Positions 55,063-63,721 of a stretch of 64,000 nucleotides of DNA are shown piece after piece. Every line of letters begins with the position of its first letter. Within the stretch, counting starts at the first letter, position 1. The notes under the pieces were generated by a model. The model searched no databases, was not told the origin of the DNA, and saw only the letters and a list, made by a program, of their open reading frames with translations. The translations under genes and the position numbers were made by a program. The DNA is from Raineya sp. (GTDB taxonomy: Bacteria; Bacteroidota; Bacteroidia; Cytophagales; Thermonemataceae), in NCBI GenBank assembly GCA_025454915.1, contig JALONN010000002.1, positions 62,001 through 126,000 on the forward strand, read 5' to 3'.

Positions 55063-56000
55063 AATCTATCAAACTCTTCTCCAATAACAAGAGAACTTGT
55101 GGTTTGTGGTGTTGTTTTGACTTTCCCTTTTTCAAATACAAAATCTACTCTGCCTAAACGAATACCCGCCCAACCTACTTGATTGATAATGGTTTTGTGT
55201 CCAGATTTTGAGATAATTTCATCTGGTTTATCCAAAAATGTATGTGTATGTCCACCTAAGATAATATCAATTCCTTCTACTTTTTGAGCTAAATGAATAT
55301 CTGATATCCTATTAGGGTCATCCTCATATTTATAACCTAGATGAGAGATACAAACAATCAGATTACACTTCTGAGCTTTAAGAGTTTGTACCATTTCTTT
55401 AGCAACACCTACTGGATCCATGTATTTTATACTTCCAAAATGTTTCTCTAAAACCAAACCTCTTAATTCTATACCTAAACCAAATACACCTATTTTTACA
55501 CCTTGTTTCTCAAAGATTTTATATGGCTGGAACGAACTTTTCAATTTGCTTTCCTGAGAGAAATCGTAGTTAGCAATCAAATATGGAAATTTTGCAAATG
55601 GCAACATTTTTTCTAAGCCTTCTAATCCATTATCAAAATCATGATTGCCTAATGTAGCAGCATCATACCCCATTTGGCTCATCAGTTTTAGCTCTACTTC
55701 ACCTCCAAAAAAATTAAAATAAGGCGTTCCCTGAATAATATCCCCTGCATCTAAAAGCAATACATTAGGCTCTTGCTGGCGAATTTGTTTGATTAAACTT
55801 GCTCTCCGAGCCATTCCACCCAAGCCTCCCCATTTTCTTCCATCATTAGGGAATGGTTCAACACGAGAGTGCATATCATTGGTATGAAGAATTGTAAGTT
55901 TGACAGGTTCTGGTTTTGCCCACAACTCTTGTGGAGTAAGTGTGATGGCTGCCAAGCCTGTTGTTGCTTGCTTTATGAATTTGCGACGAGTGGTGTTCAT
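55059..56000 (-). CDS. Secreted 5'-nucleotidase-like metallophosphoesterase
   Basis: This is a 313-residue metallophosphoesterase of the 5'-nucleotidase/2',3'-cyclic phosphodiesterase type. A signal peptide with twin arginines (TTRRKFIKQ) suggests the Tat route. The metal sites are clear: LHTNDMH (39-45), DAGD, GNHDFDNG, ISHLG and GGHTH. It lacks the C-terminal substrate-specificity domain of full-length UshA-type enzymes (about 550 residues), so it is a catalytic-domain-only form. The last four bases overlap the stop of the convergent kinase-like gene. Confidence 0.9.
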   Translation of the reverse strand: MNTTRRKFIKQATTGLAAITLTPQELWAKPEPVKLTILHTNDMHSRVEPFPNDGRKWGGLGGMARRASLIKQIRQQEPNVLLLDAGDIIQGTPYFNFFGGEVELKLMSQMGYDAATLGNHDFDNGLEGLEKMLPFAKFPYLIANYDFSQESKLKSSFQPYKIFEKQGVKIGVFGLGIELRGLVLEKHFGSIKYMDPVGVAKEMVQTLKAQKCNLIVCISHLGYKYEDDPNRISDIHLAQKVEGIDIILGGHTHTFLDKPDEIISKSGHKTIINQVGWAGIRLGRVDFVFEKGKVKTTPQTTSSLVIGEEFDRF

Positions 56001-56078
56001 AAGGATATTTTTTGCGATTTTACGATTTTTTTCATAAAAAGCAAAGGGTAATTCTTTTAGTAGTATAATAATCAGGCA

Positions 56079-56531
56079 TTAAGTTCTTAATTTAGTAAAA
56101 AAACGTTTGAGTAATTCTTCACATTCTTCAGCCATTATACCACTTATAATTTGTGTTTTAGGATGTAAAACGTTTTGTTCTAATCGAGAAAAACCTCTTG
56201 AAATATCTTTTGCTCCAAATACAATTCTTGAAATTTGAGACCAAGCCAAAGCTCCTGCACACATTACACAAGGCTCAAGAGTTACATATAAAGTACAGTT
56301 TGTCAGGTATTTACTTCCTAAATATTCTGAAGCAGCTGTAATAGCCAAAATTTCAGCATGAGCAGTTACATCAGTAAGTCTTTCCGTTTGATTATAAGCC
56401 TTAGCTATTACTTTATTTTGAGCTATAATCACAGCTCCAACAGGAATCTCATCCTCTTCGTATGCTTGTAGAGCCAGACTATAAGCCAGATTCATCCATT
56501 TATAATCAATTTCAAGGCTTTTTTGGCTCAT
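56079..56531 (-). CDS. tadA: tRNA-specific adenosine deaminase
   Basis: This is a 150-residue TadA, which converts A34 to inosine in tRNA-Arg. The zinc ligands and catalytic Glu are in HAE (58-60) and PCVMC (87-91), and the family's EIPVGAVI segment is at about 28-35. The start at 56529-56531 agrees with family length, and the gene begins 20 bases inside the preceding secreted-protein gene, so translational coupling is likely. Confidence 0.95.
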   Translation of the reverse strand: MSQKSLEIDYKWMNLAYSLALQAYEEDEIPVGAVIIAQNKVIAKAYNQTERLTDVTAHAEILAITAASEYLGSKYLTNCTLYVTLEPCVMCAGALAWSQISRIVFGAKDISRGFSRLEQNVLHPKTQIISGIMAEECEELLKRFFTKLRT

Positions 56532-57111
56532 CCAATTTTAAGTTTTTAATTTTAACAGTTTGCATAATTTGCGGAACTATCATGCCCCATTCTTGTTGAT
56601 ATTTTCGAGGACAGTTAAAATTAATAACTATAACTTTATTTTCCACAACAGTGTACATCATATAGTTATATTTAGAAATAGCGTTTTTTCTACCCAAAGC
56701 ATTTGCTTTTTCGTCATCATCAGCTACGATACCTATAAACTCAAGAACTGCGTATTTCCTTTTATTGATTGTTACAACCTCTTCTTTCAAAAATTCTACT
56801 TTTGTGTAGTTAGCTCTTAAACTCCCTTTAAATAAATCTTTTAAAATAGCTACATCTTGAGGTTGCCAGTATGTATTTGTAATATTTACTCCTAAATCTA
56901 TTTCACCAGAACTGTTGGTATACATGGCTGTTGGTTTTTTAGGAGTAAAATATTTTTTTGCAAGCATTTCATCATTCATCAGGGCAAAATCTTTAGGCAT
57001 TGACATAGAAATACCTGGCGTCAATTGTACTTTTGAAAGCTTGATGTTTTGTCCAAAAATTTGTGTAGATGTATTGAAAAAGTAAATTGTAAATAATATG
57101 ATAAATTTCAT
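56512..57111 (-). CDS. Secreted protein of unknown function
   Basis: This encodes a 199-residue protein with a signal peptide (ending IFGQ) and a single domain beginning LSKVQLTPGISMSMPKDFALM. The body has features of Bacteroidota secreted or periplasmic proteins that resemble PsbP/DUF1795-like folds (GEIDLGVNITNTYW, KYAVLEFIGIV, VIVINFNCPRKYQQEW, VPQIMQTVKI), suggesting an alpha-beta sandwich, but this is weak. It lies 13 bases behind the OmpA-family gene and overlaps tadA by 20 bases. Confidence 0.65.
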   Translation of the reverse strand: MKFIILFTIYFFNTSTQIFGQNIKLSKVQLTPGISMSMPKDFALMNDEMLAKKYFTPKKPTAMYTNSSGEIDLGVNITNTYWQPQDVAILKDLFKGSLRANYTKVEFLKEEVVTINKRKYAVLEFIGIVADDDEKANALGRKNAISKYNYMMYTVVENKVIVINFNCPRKYQQEWGMIVPQIMQTVKIKNLKLDEPKKP

Positions 57112-57124
57112 GATTGTATATTTT

Positions 57125-59104
57125 TTAAATTACTCTGATTTCTACACGTCTGTTGAGTTGCCTTGCTTTTTCTGAGTCTTCAGTAGATAATGGTTGAGTA
57201 GGTCCAAAAGCCTTATAATCAATACGTTTTTTAGCAACTCCTTGTCTTGTCAAATATTCTTTTACTGCAATAACCCTGTTCTTAGAGAGTTTCATCAAAC
57301 CTTTTTTATTTCCATAGATTTCTGTATGTCCTTCTAAACGAATTTTTACATTTGGATTATCATTCATCATTTTTACTACTTTATTCAACTCAGCATACGA
57401 TTCTGGCAACAAGAGAGATTCTCCTCTTGCAAACGAAATAAAATTTAAACGAATTGCTTGATCTTTTTCAAGAGGAGTAAGTAAAAAGTCTTTTTGTAGT
57501 TCTATGTAATCTTTTATTTCGGATGCATCTACAATTTCTTCTCTTGGGAAAAAGCCTTTTGCTTCTGCTGTAATCAGATATTTTTTACCAAGATTAAGTT
57601 TGGTAGTATAATTACCTTGTTCTGCTTTAAGGTTGGCTGGAGTTTTAGAACCAGCTTCTTCTATAATTAAGTTGGCAGTAATAGGCTCATTATTTTTGGC
57701 ATTAAGTGTTTTGCCACTCAAAACCAAGACAGGCTCCAGCATTCGTACTCTGTAAATATCCCCTCTTGAACTATAATAACCAAAAATTCCTTGTTTAGAG
57801 AAATAAATATCCATACCATTGGTATTGATACTTGTACCCAAATTTTCAGGCTCTGACCAGTTAGTCCAAGTATCATCCAGCCTTTTTGACACAAAAATGT
57901 CAAAATCTCCAAAACCTGAAAAGCCCGTAGATGAAAAATATAGACTTTTACCATCATCATCAATCCAAGGAGTTGCTTCTTCACCTGCTGAGTTTATCAC
58001 TTTACCCATATTGACTGGCTTTGAAAATGTGTTTTCTGTTTTCCTGAATGAAATATATAAGTCATTGCCTCCCTGTGTTTTATCATCAATAATAGACATG
58101 ACTAATACCTTACCATCTTTTGAAAGCCAAAATTCCGAAAAATCACTTTTATTAATAAAATCCTCAATATTAAGAGGTTCTGGTTTTCCCCAGCTTCCAT
58201 CTGATGTTTTTTTAGTAATGGACAAACCTTTATCCAATCTACCATCAGGTAAATACCTATTATTCAACAACATATAACTTTCATCAGGTGCTATTGTAAA
58301 TGCTGCATTGTGCTGGCGATTGTTGAGTGGAGCTCCTACGTTTACAGCTTTTCCAAATGTTCCATCATCATTGATATTGGAATACCAGATGTCTTGTTTA
58401 TAAACTATTTGATTTTTGATAGTATCTTTTGTGTTTTCAGGATGATTTAGTCTTGTGAAATACAATCTTTTACCTGATGGACTTAAAACAGGATTTGCTT
58501 CTAAATAAGGTGAATTGACTTCTAAACTTAAAGGTTCAGGCTTAAACTTTGTGGCATTTTTAACAATTGTTGGGGTTATTTCAACAGTATTATCTGACTC
58601 TGAAATACCTATCGCATCTATCTGATTTTCACCAACTACCTTAGAAGTATTGAGTGTTACTTTTACAGATACCACCTTATAAGGTGTCTGAGGTATTGTA
58701 ATATTAAATAGTCTTCCTTTTGCAACAAAACCCATAGATGGATTTTTATAAATCAGATTGGCAGTACCTGCTTCATCATAAGCAAAAACTTGTGAAATAC
58801 TACCAGCATTAAAGCTTTCTCCTATAATTATTTGCTTTATAGCAACAGCCTTTTCAAAACCAACATGAACATATTCTTCTCTAATGTCATTCTCTGCTTG
58901 TGCAGGCGACCATGCAGAAGGACTGTTTTTAAATATAGGTAATACATTAGGCTTTCCTAAAACCTGTTCTGCTTTATATTGACTACCATCTCCTTTTTTC
59001 TCAGAGGAAACTCCTATTACTTTACTTGCCCATTGAACCTGTGCTTGTACTATACTTGGAAGTAAAGTAAGATTTAATATAAAAAGTATTAAGATTCTTC
59101 TCAT
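57125..59104 (-). CDS. OmpA-family protein with PD40 beta-propeller repeats
   Basis: This is a 659-residue outer-membrane-associated protein. A signal peptide (ending QAQ) precedes a beta-sandwich domain at about 25-170. Next come PD40/WD40-like repeats at about 190-450 (SPSGKRLYFTRL, APDESYMLLNN, DDGKSLYFSSTG), a carboxypeptidase-type domain at about 455-540 and an OmpA-like peptidoglycan-binding domain at the end (IRLEGHTEIYGNKKGLMKLSKNR, RQLNRRVEIRVI). This domain order is typical of Bacteroidota OmpA proteins, including some linked to type IX secretion (PorE-like). Function is therefore probably anchoring a complex to peptidoglycan. Confidence 0.88.
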   Translation of the reverse strand: MRRILILFILNLTLLPSIVQAQVQWASKVIGVSSEKKGDGSQYKAEQVLGKPNVLPIFKNSPSAWSPAQAENDIREEYVHVGFEKAVAIKQIIIGESFNAGSISQVFAYDEAGTANLIYKNPSMGFVAKGRLFNITIPQTPYKVVSVKVTLNTSKVVGENQIDAIGISESDNTVEITPTIVKNATKFKPEPLSLEVNSPYLEANPVLSPSGKRLYFTRLNHPENTKDTIKNQIVYKQDIWYSNINDDGTFGKAVNVGAPLNNRQHNAAFTIAPDESYMLLNNRYLPDGRLDKGLSITKKTSDGSWGKPEPLNIEDFINKSDFSEFWLSKDGKVLVMSIIDDKTQGGNDLYISFRKTENTFSKPVNMGKVINSAGEEATPWIDDDGKSLYFSSTGFSGFGDFDIFVSKRLDDTWTNWSEPENLGTSINTNGMDIYFSKQGIFGYYSSRGDIYRVRMLEPVLVLSGKTLNAKNNEPITANLIIEEAGSKTPANLKAEQGNYTTKLNLGKKYLITAEAKGFFPREEIVDASEIKDYIELQKDFLLTPLEKDQAIRLNFISFARGESLLLPESYAELNKVVKMMNDNPNVKIRLEGHTEIYGNKKGLMKLSKNRVIAVKEYLTRQGVAKKRIDYKAFGPTQPLSTEDSEKARQLNRRVEIRVI

Positions 59105-59226
59105 AATTGTTTATGTTTGAATGGCTAAAATAAATCTATTTTTTCAATACAGCCTTAATTTTGTTATCAAAATTATTTTTTTATCATTATAAAACGTCCT
59201 ATTTTGCAAAAAAATTATCTCTTGAA

Positions 59227-59748
59227 ATGTCTCTTAATCAGAAGCCTTTAGTTGGAGAATACCCTCCTTATGCAGAAATGTATCTTCAACATGTAAATAA
59301 TGAAAATATTTTAGTTCTTCTCCAAGAACGTATTGAGACTGTAAAGCAAATATACAACCAAATTGATGAGCAAAAAGCAAATTTTAGATATGCCCCTGAA
59401 AAATGGAGTATTAAAGAAGTTTTATTGCATGTAGTAGATACAGAACGTATTTTCGCTTATAGAGCTATTTCTATTGCTCGTGGAGATACAAGAGCATTAA
59501 TGGGGTTTGACCAAGATGTATTTGTTCAGCATTCTTATGCTGATGAAAGGACTCTTTCTTCCATAGTAGAAGAGTTTGAACTTGTAAGAAATAGTAATAT
59601 CAGTTTATTCAAAAACCTGAATTCCAATGTACTTACTACAAAAGGGAATGCAAATGGTTATGATGTAACACCTCGTGCTATAGCCTTTATGCTTGCAGGA
59701 CATGAAATTCATCATACAAAAATTATTTTAGAACGATACCTAGCCTAA
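59227..59748 (+). CDS. DinB family protein
   Basis: This is a 173-residue protein of the DinB/YfiT four-helix-bundle family. The metal-binding histidines are visible in LLHVVDTERIFAYRA and in LAGHEIHHTKIILERYL near the end. Members include bacillithiol- or other thiol-dependent transferases and hydrolases, so an enzymatic detoxifying role is possible. The ATG at 59227 is used because it starts the family segment; a longer reading frame reaches back into the intergenic region. A TAATTTTG element at 59156-59163 may be its -7 box. It precedes the enoyl-CoA hydratase gene by 17 bases. Confidence 0.85.
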   Translation: MSLNQKPLVGEYPPYAEMYLQHVNNENILVLLQERIETVKQIYNQIDEQKANFRYAPEKWSIKEVLLHVVDTERIFAYRAISIARGDTRALMGFDQDVFVQHSYADERTLSSIVEEFELVRNSNISLFKNLNSNVLTTKGNANGYDVTPRAIAFMLAGHEIHHTKIILERYLA

Positions 59749-59765
59749 AAAATAACGAAAATATT

Positions 59766-60548
59766 ATGAAAGTATTTAACAATTTATTGTGGGTTTTAGA
59801 AGATGGCATTCTTACACTTTCTATTAACAGAGAAAGTAAATTAAATGCTCTTAACATCGAAACATTGGCAGAGCTTAGAAGTGCATTTCAGTCTATTTAT
59901 GATGATGACAGCATTGGAGGGGTGATTCTTACTGGTTCAGGAGAAAAAGCTTTCGTGGCTGGAGCTGATATTTCAGAAATTGGTCAACTCACAGAAGTAA
60001 ATAGCAGAAAATTTGCAGAAGAAGGACAAGAAATATTTTTAGCAATTGAGAACTGTCCAAAACCTGTTATTGCTGCTGTAAATGGTTTTGCTTTGGGAGG
60101 AGGTTGCGAAATAGCAATGGCATGTCATATTCGTTTGGCTTCTGAAAATGCGAAATTTGGTTTACCTGAAATCAAACTTGGCATTTTACCTGGTTACGGA
60201 GGTACACAACGTATGCCTTTAATTGTTGGAAAAGGAAAAGCTTTCGAAATGATGCTCACAGGAGATATGATTCCTGCACAAGAAGCATTGCAGTGGGGAC
60301 TTGTGAATTATGTACTTCCGAACAAAGAAGCTCTTATTGGGAAAGCAAAAGAACTTCTTAAGAAAATCATGAAAAATAGCCCTTCTGCTGCCGAACTTAT
60401 TATTACAGCTGTAAATGCTGGAGTATATAACGAAACTGGTTACCAGGCTGAAGCAAATTCATTCTTAAAAGCTACTCGTACAGAAGACTTTAGAGAAGGA
60501 ACAAGTGCTTTCTTAGAAAAAAGAGAGCCTAAATTTACAGGAAAGTAA
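59766..60548 (+). CDS. Enoyl-CoA hydratase/isomerase (crotonase family)
   Basis: This is a 260-residue crotonase. NALN and AFVAGADISEI form the CoA pocket, and the two catalytic glutamates lie in GFALGGGCEIAMAC and GLPEIKLGILPGYGGTQR, as in true enoyl-CoA hydratases. It would hydrate enoyl-CoA in fatty-acid or amino-acid breakdown. Its stop is directly followed by the ATG of the macro-domain gene with no spacing, and it follows DinB by 17 bases. Confidence 0.92.
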   Translation: MKVFNNLLWVLEDGILTLSINRESKLNALNIETLAELRSAFQSIYDDDSIGGVILTGSGEKAFVAGADISEIGQLTEVNSRKFAEEGQEIFLAIENCPKPVIAAVNGFALGGGCEIAMACHIRLASENAKFGLPEIKLGILPGYGGTQRMPLIVGKGKAFEMMLTGDMIPAQEALQWGLVNYVLPNKEALIGKAKELLKKIMKNSPSAAELIITAVNAGVYNETGYQAEANSFLKATRTEDFREGTSAFLEKREPKFTGK

Positions 60549-61148
60549 ATGCAAATTATACTATCAGATATAAGCCCTAAAATGATAGAGGCATGGAAAG
60601 AGTTTTTTGAAAATGAACCTCATGTCTCTATCAAAGAAGGGGATATTACCCAAATAGAATGTGATGCTGTTGTAAGTCCTGCTAATTCATTTGGTTTTAT
60701 GGATGGAGGACTAGACTATGTTCTTTCTGAGAGGTTTGGCTGGGATTTGGAGAAAAAGCTCCAAGCCATCATTAAAAACTTACCTGAAGGAGAACTTTTA
60801 GTAGGACAAGCTCTCATATTAGAAACTGGGGATATTAAAATTCCTTATCTGATTTCTGCACCAACCATGCGAATTCCTACAAATTTCAATATTGATACTT
60901 CTATCAATGCTTATTTAGCTATGAAAGCAGTATTAATTAAAGCAAAAACAGATTCTAGAATCAATTCGGTGGCTATTCCTGGTTTTTGTACAGGTGTTGG
61001 ACGAATGCAGCCTATCATAGCTGCAAGACAGATGCATATTGCATATAAAGAAATTATTTTGGAACAAAAGATGGATTTTTCAAATTTTGGGGACGCTCAA
61101 AAATATCACTGGAATATTAATCCACAGGGTATGGTATGGACTCATTAG
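60549..61148 (+). CDS. Macro-domain protein
   Basis: This is a 199-residue macro domain. The ligand-binding parts are GDITQIECDAVVSPANSFGFMDGGLD (about 33-58) and the C-terminal SVAIPGFCTGVGRMQPIIAARQMHIAYKEI. Macro domains bind or hydrolyse ADP-ribose and its derivatives; this subgroup resembles the phage-tail/Appr-type forms. Whether it is an enzyme cannot be told. The ATG abuts the stop of the enoyl-CoA hydratase gene, so the two are in one operon. Confidence 0.88.
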   Translation: MQIILSDISPKMIEAWKEFFENEPHVSIKEGDITQIECDAVVSPANSFGFMDGGLDYVLSERFGWDLEKKLQAIIKNLPEGELLVGQALILETGDIKIPYLISAPTMRIPTNFNIDTSINAYLAMKAVLIKAKTDSRINSVAIPGFCTGVGRMQPIIAARQMHIAYKEIILEQKMDFSNFGDAQKYHWNINPQGMVWTH

Positions 61149-61190
61149 AAGCTTCTTCTTTATATAAAATCACATCAAAAATTAAACTAA

Positions 61191-62156
61191 ATGGGTATGT
61201 ACCTGTATGCTATGGGCTCTTATGTGCCTCAAAAAACCATTGATAATAGCTATTTTAGCGAAATTACAGGCTTAAGTGAAGATTGGTTTTTATCTCGAAC
61301 AGGGATACAAACTCGTAGAAAAGCAAGCTCAGATGAAAATACACATACTTTAGCTATCAAAGCTATTAAAAATTTAGAACATAATTCACAATTAGCTCCT
61401 CTTCAAGATATTGGCCTTATTGTTGGTGCTACATACACCCCTTATGATACCATACATACTTTAGCTCATCATGCTCAAAAGTATCTGAATTTATACGATA
61501 TTCCTGTTGTTTCTATTTCTACGGCATGTTCTTCTTTCATCAACGCTATTGAAATTGTAGAAGGCTATTTTGCTACTAATAAGGCTGAAAATGCATTAGT
61601 AGTGGCTTCTGACCACAATACAGCTTATAGTGATGAAACTGACAAAACAAGTGGGCATTTGTGGGGAGATGGTGCCTCTGCTGTTGTAATAAGTAAGGTA
61701 CGTCCTGAAAATCAGCCTTATTTCCAAATTCTTGACATTATAACAGGTGGGGGAGGAGGCTTAGGAAAAGCCGTAGATAGTGTTTTCCTGAGACCTATCA
61801 ATGAAGGATTTATGATGAATAATGGCAAAGATGTTTTTATTCATGCATGTGAGTATATGGCTAGTTTTAGTAAGAAAATTCTAACCAAAAATAATAAAAC
61901 CATTGCAGATGTAGCATGGTTTATTCCACATCAAGCTAATTTGCGTATTACTCAGAATGTTGCTGAAAACTTAGGTTTACCTATGGATAAGGTTGTCTCT
62001 AATATTCAGTATTTAGGAAATACGGGTTGTGCTGGTTGTGCTATTGCTCTTACAGAGAATGCATCACAATATAAACACAAAGATTTAATTGTAATGAGTG
62101 TTTTTGGAGGTGGTTACTCCTATGGCTCAATGCTTTTAGAATATATCAATCCATAA
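61191..62156 (+). CDS. 3-oxoacyl-ACP synthase III (KASIII/FabH family)
   Basis: This is a 321-residue ketoacyl synthase with the catalytic Cys113 (STACSSF), His247 (IPHQAN) and Asn277 (YLGNTGC). It is the right length for FabH, but it has no acyl-carrier protein, plsX or other fatty-acid synthesis gene at its side. It could start fatty-acid synthesis or make a specialised acyl product. A start at 61191 or the ATG two codons on is possible. It is 42 bases behind the macro-domain gene and three bases ahead of the NlpC/P60 gene. Confidence 0.9.
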   Translation: MGMYLYAMGSYVPQKTIDNSYFSEITGLSEDWFLSRTGIQTRRKASSDENTHTLAIKAIKNLEHNSQLAPLQDIGLIVGATYTPYDTIHTLAHHAQKYLNLYDIPVVSISTACSSFINAIEIVEGYFATNKAENALVVASDHNTAYSDETDKTSGHLWGDGASAVVISKVRPENQPYFQILDIITGGGGGLGKAVDSVFLRPINEGFMMNNGKDVFIHACEYMASFSKKILTKNNKTIADVAWFIPHQANLRITQNVAENLGLPMDKVVSNIQYLGNTGCAGCAIALTENASQYKHKDLIVMSVFGGGYSYGSMLLEYINP

Positions 62157-62159
62157 ATT

Positions 62160-63002
62160 ATGTATGCTATTTGTCTTTTAGATATCAGTCCTATACGCAG
62201 AGAGGCTTCTGACAAATCAGAGCAGGTAAGTCAATTACGCTTTGGAGAAATTCTGGAAATTAAAGAAGTTTCTGAAAATAAGAAGTGGTACAGAATATTA
62301 AGCTATTTTGATAATTATGAAGGCTGGGTTGATAGTTTACAAATTCATGAAATCTCTAAAGAATACTTTGAGAGTTATCAAGAAAATACAAATAAACACA
62401 AGATTGTCAGCAACATACAAGCATCTTGTTATTTATTGGATACAAAAGGTAATATTATAAACTTTATGTGTTTGAGTAAAGGAGCCATTTTACCTTTCTT
62501 CTGGATAAAAGAAGACAAAAAAAACAATTTAAAACCCAGAAATAAAGCTTTTTTTGAAGTAGATGGTAAAACTTTTTGGTATAAAGGATATGTATTTAAC
62601 CCTATAGAAATCAGCTCTAAAACTGTTATATCAAGAGCTTTAACATATAAAAACATACCTTATTTATGGGGTGGTAGAAGTTTTTTCGGGGCTGATTGTT
62701 CTGGATTTGTACAAGAAGTATTCAAAAGCTTTTCTAAATTTATACCCAGAGATGCATACCAGCAGGCTGAAATAGGTGAAAACATCCAAGATTTAAAAAA
62801 TCTTAAAAGTGGAGATTTACTGTTTTTTCATAGAGAAGGAAGAGTTATTCATGTAGGCATTGCTTGGATTCAGAACAAGAATTTTCAGGTGATACATGCC
62901 AGAGGAAGAGTTCGTGTTGATAAACTTGACCAAACAGGAATTTGGGATGATGACAAGGCTGAATACTCTCATCATTTGCATAGCATTCGTAGAATATTTT
63001 GA
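62160..63002 (+). CDS. NlpC/P60 cysteine peptidase with SH3-like domains
   Basis: This is a 280-residue protein with two SH3-like domains (about 1-60 and 80-150) and a C-terminal NlpC/P60 domain carrying Cys180 (DCSGF), His231 (VIHVGIA) and His246 (VIHARG). It has the design of dipeptidyl-peptidase VI-type enzymes that recycle gamma-D-glutamyl-L-diamino acid peptides from cell-wall turnover. No signal peptide is visible, so it would act in the cytoplasm, as in murein-peptide recycling. The start is three bases after the fabH-like stop. Confidence 0.9.
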   Translation: MYAICLLDISPIRREASDKSEQVSQLRFGEILEIKEVSENKKWYRILSYFDNYEGWVDSLQIHEISKEYFESYQENTNKHKIVSNIQASCYLLDTKGNIINFMCLSKGAILPFFWIKEDKKNNLKPRNKAFFEVDGKTFWYKGYVFNPIEISSKTVISRALTYKNIPYLWGGRSFFGADCSGFVQEVFKSFSKFIPRDAYQQAEIGENIQDLKNLKSGDLLFFHREGRVIHVGIAWIQNKNFQVIHARGRVRVDKLDQTGIWDDDKAEYSHHLHSIRRIF

Positions 63003-63076
63003 TTTCTCATTTTTTTTTCTAAAATTGCTTTTTTATATCTAAACTTACTCCCAAACTCTAAACTTACCATTTCATT

Positions 63077-63715
63077 ATGAGTATAGAACTTAATAAAAAA
63101 ACGGGTATTAATCTAAGCAAAGGCAGCAAAATATCTTTAGAAAAAGAAGGTAAAAAATTAGAAGAAGTATGCATTGGTTTAAACTGGGGAGCTATCAAAA
63201 AAGCTGTATTATTCAATTTATTCAAGCAAACTGTAGCTGTTGATTTGGATGGAAGTGTAACCATGTATGATGAAAATAGACAAATTCTAGAAACTGTATA
63301 TTACAGAAAACTTCGTTCTAAAGATGGAGCAATTAGCCATAGCGGAGATGACAGAGATGGAGATATTTACGGTGATGATGGTTTAGATAATGAAGTTATT
63401 GAAGTAAAACTTACTCAGGTTAATCCTAAAGTTAAATACATTGTATTTTATCTAAATTCTTATAACGGACAAGATTTTGCCGATATTCCTTATTCTAAAA
63501 TCAGAATATTTGAAGGTTCTGCAAAACGTGTAGATTCTGTATTTGCTACATTCAATTTATCAGCAGAAGAAGCTTTTAGAGGAAATGTTTCTATGGTTTT
63601 GGGTAAACTTGTCAGAAATGGAACAAATTGGGAGTTTACAGCAATTGGAGAAGCTACTCCTACCAAAAATATTGACGAAACGATTTTATATGTTCAAAAT
63701 AATTATTTGAATTAA
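63077..63715 (+). CDS. TerD family calcium-binding stress protein
   Basis: This is a 212-residue TerD-type protein. It shows LEEVCIGLNWG, VDLDGSVTMYDEN, and the Asp-rich calcium site HSGDDRDGDIYGDDGLDNEVIEV (residues 88-110), with the usual VF.. phase at the end. TerD/CABP proteins are tied to tellurite resistance, phage or general stress and membrane-linked complexes. Other ter genes (terB, terC, terZ) are not in the window. It is preceded by a 74-base gap and followed after six bases by a TonB plug gene. Confidence 0.9.
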   Translation: MSIELNKKTGINLSKGSKISLEKEGKKLEEVCIGLNWGAIKKAVLFNLFKQTVAVDLDGSVTMYDENRQILETVYYRKLRSKDGAISHSGDDRDGDIYGDDGLDNEVIEVKLTQVNPKVKYIVFYLNSYNGQDFADIPYSKIRIFEGSAKRVDSVFATFNLSAEEAFRGNVSMVLGKLVRNGTNWEFTAIGEATPTKNIDETILYVQNNYLN

Positions 63716-63721
63716 TTGTCA

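Noticed and set aside
55059..56000. Full UshA-type 5'-nucleotidase
   Set aside because: The protein has only the catalytic domain (313 residues), so I call it a 5'-nucleotidase-like phosphoesterase and do not assign ushA.
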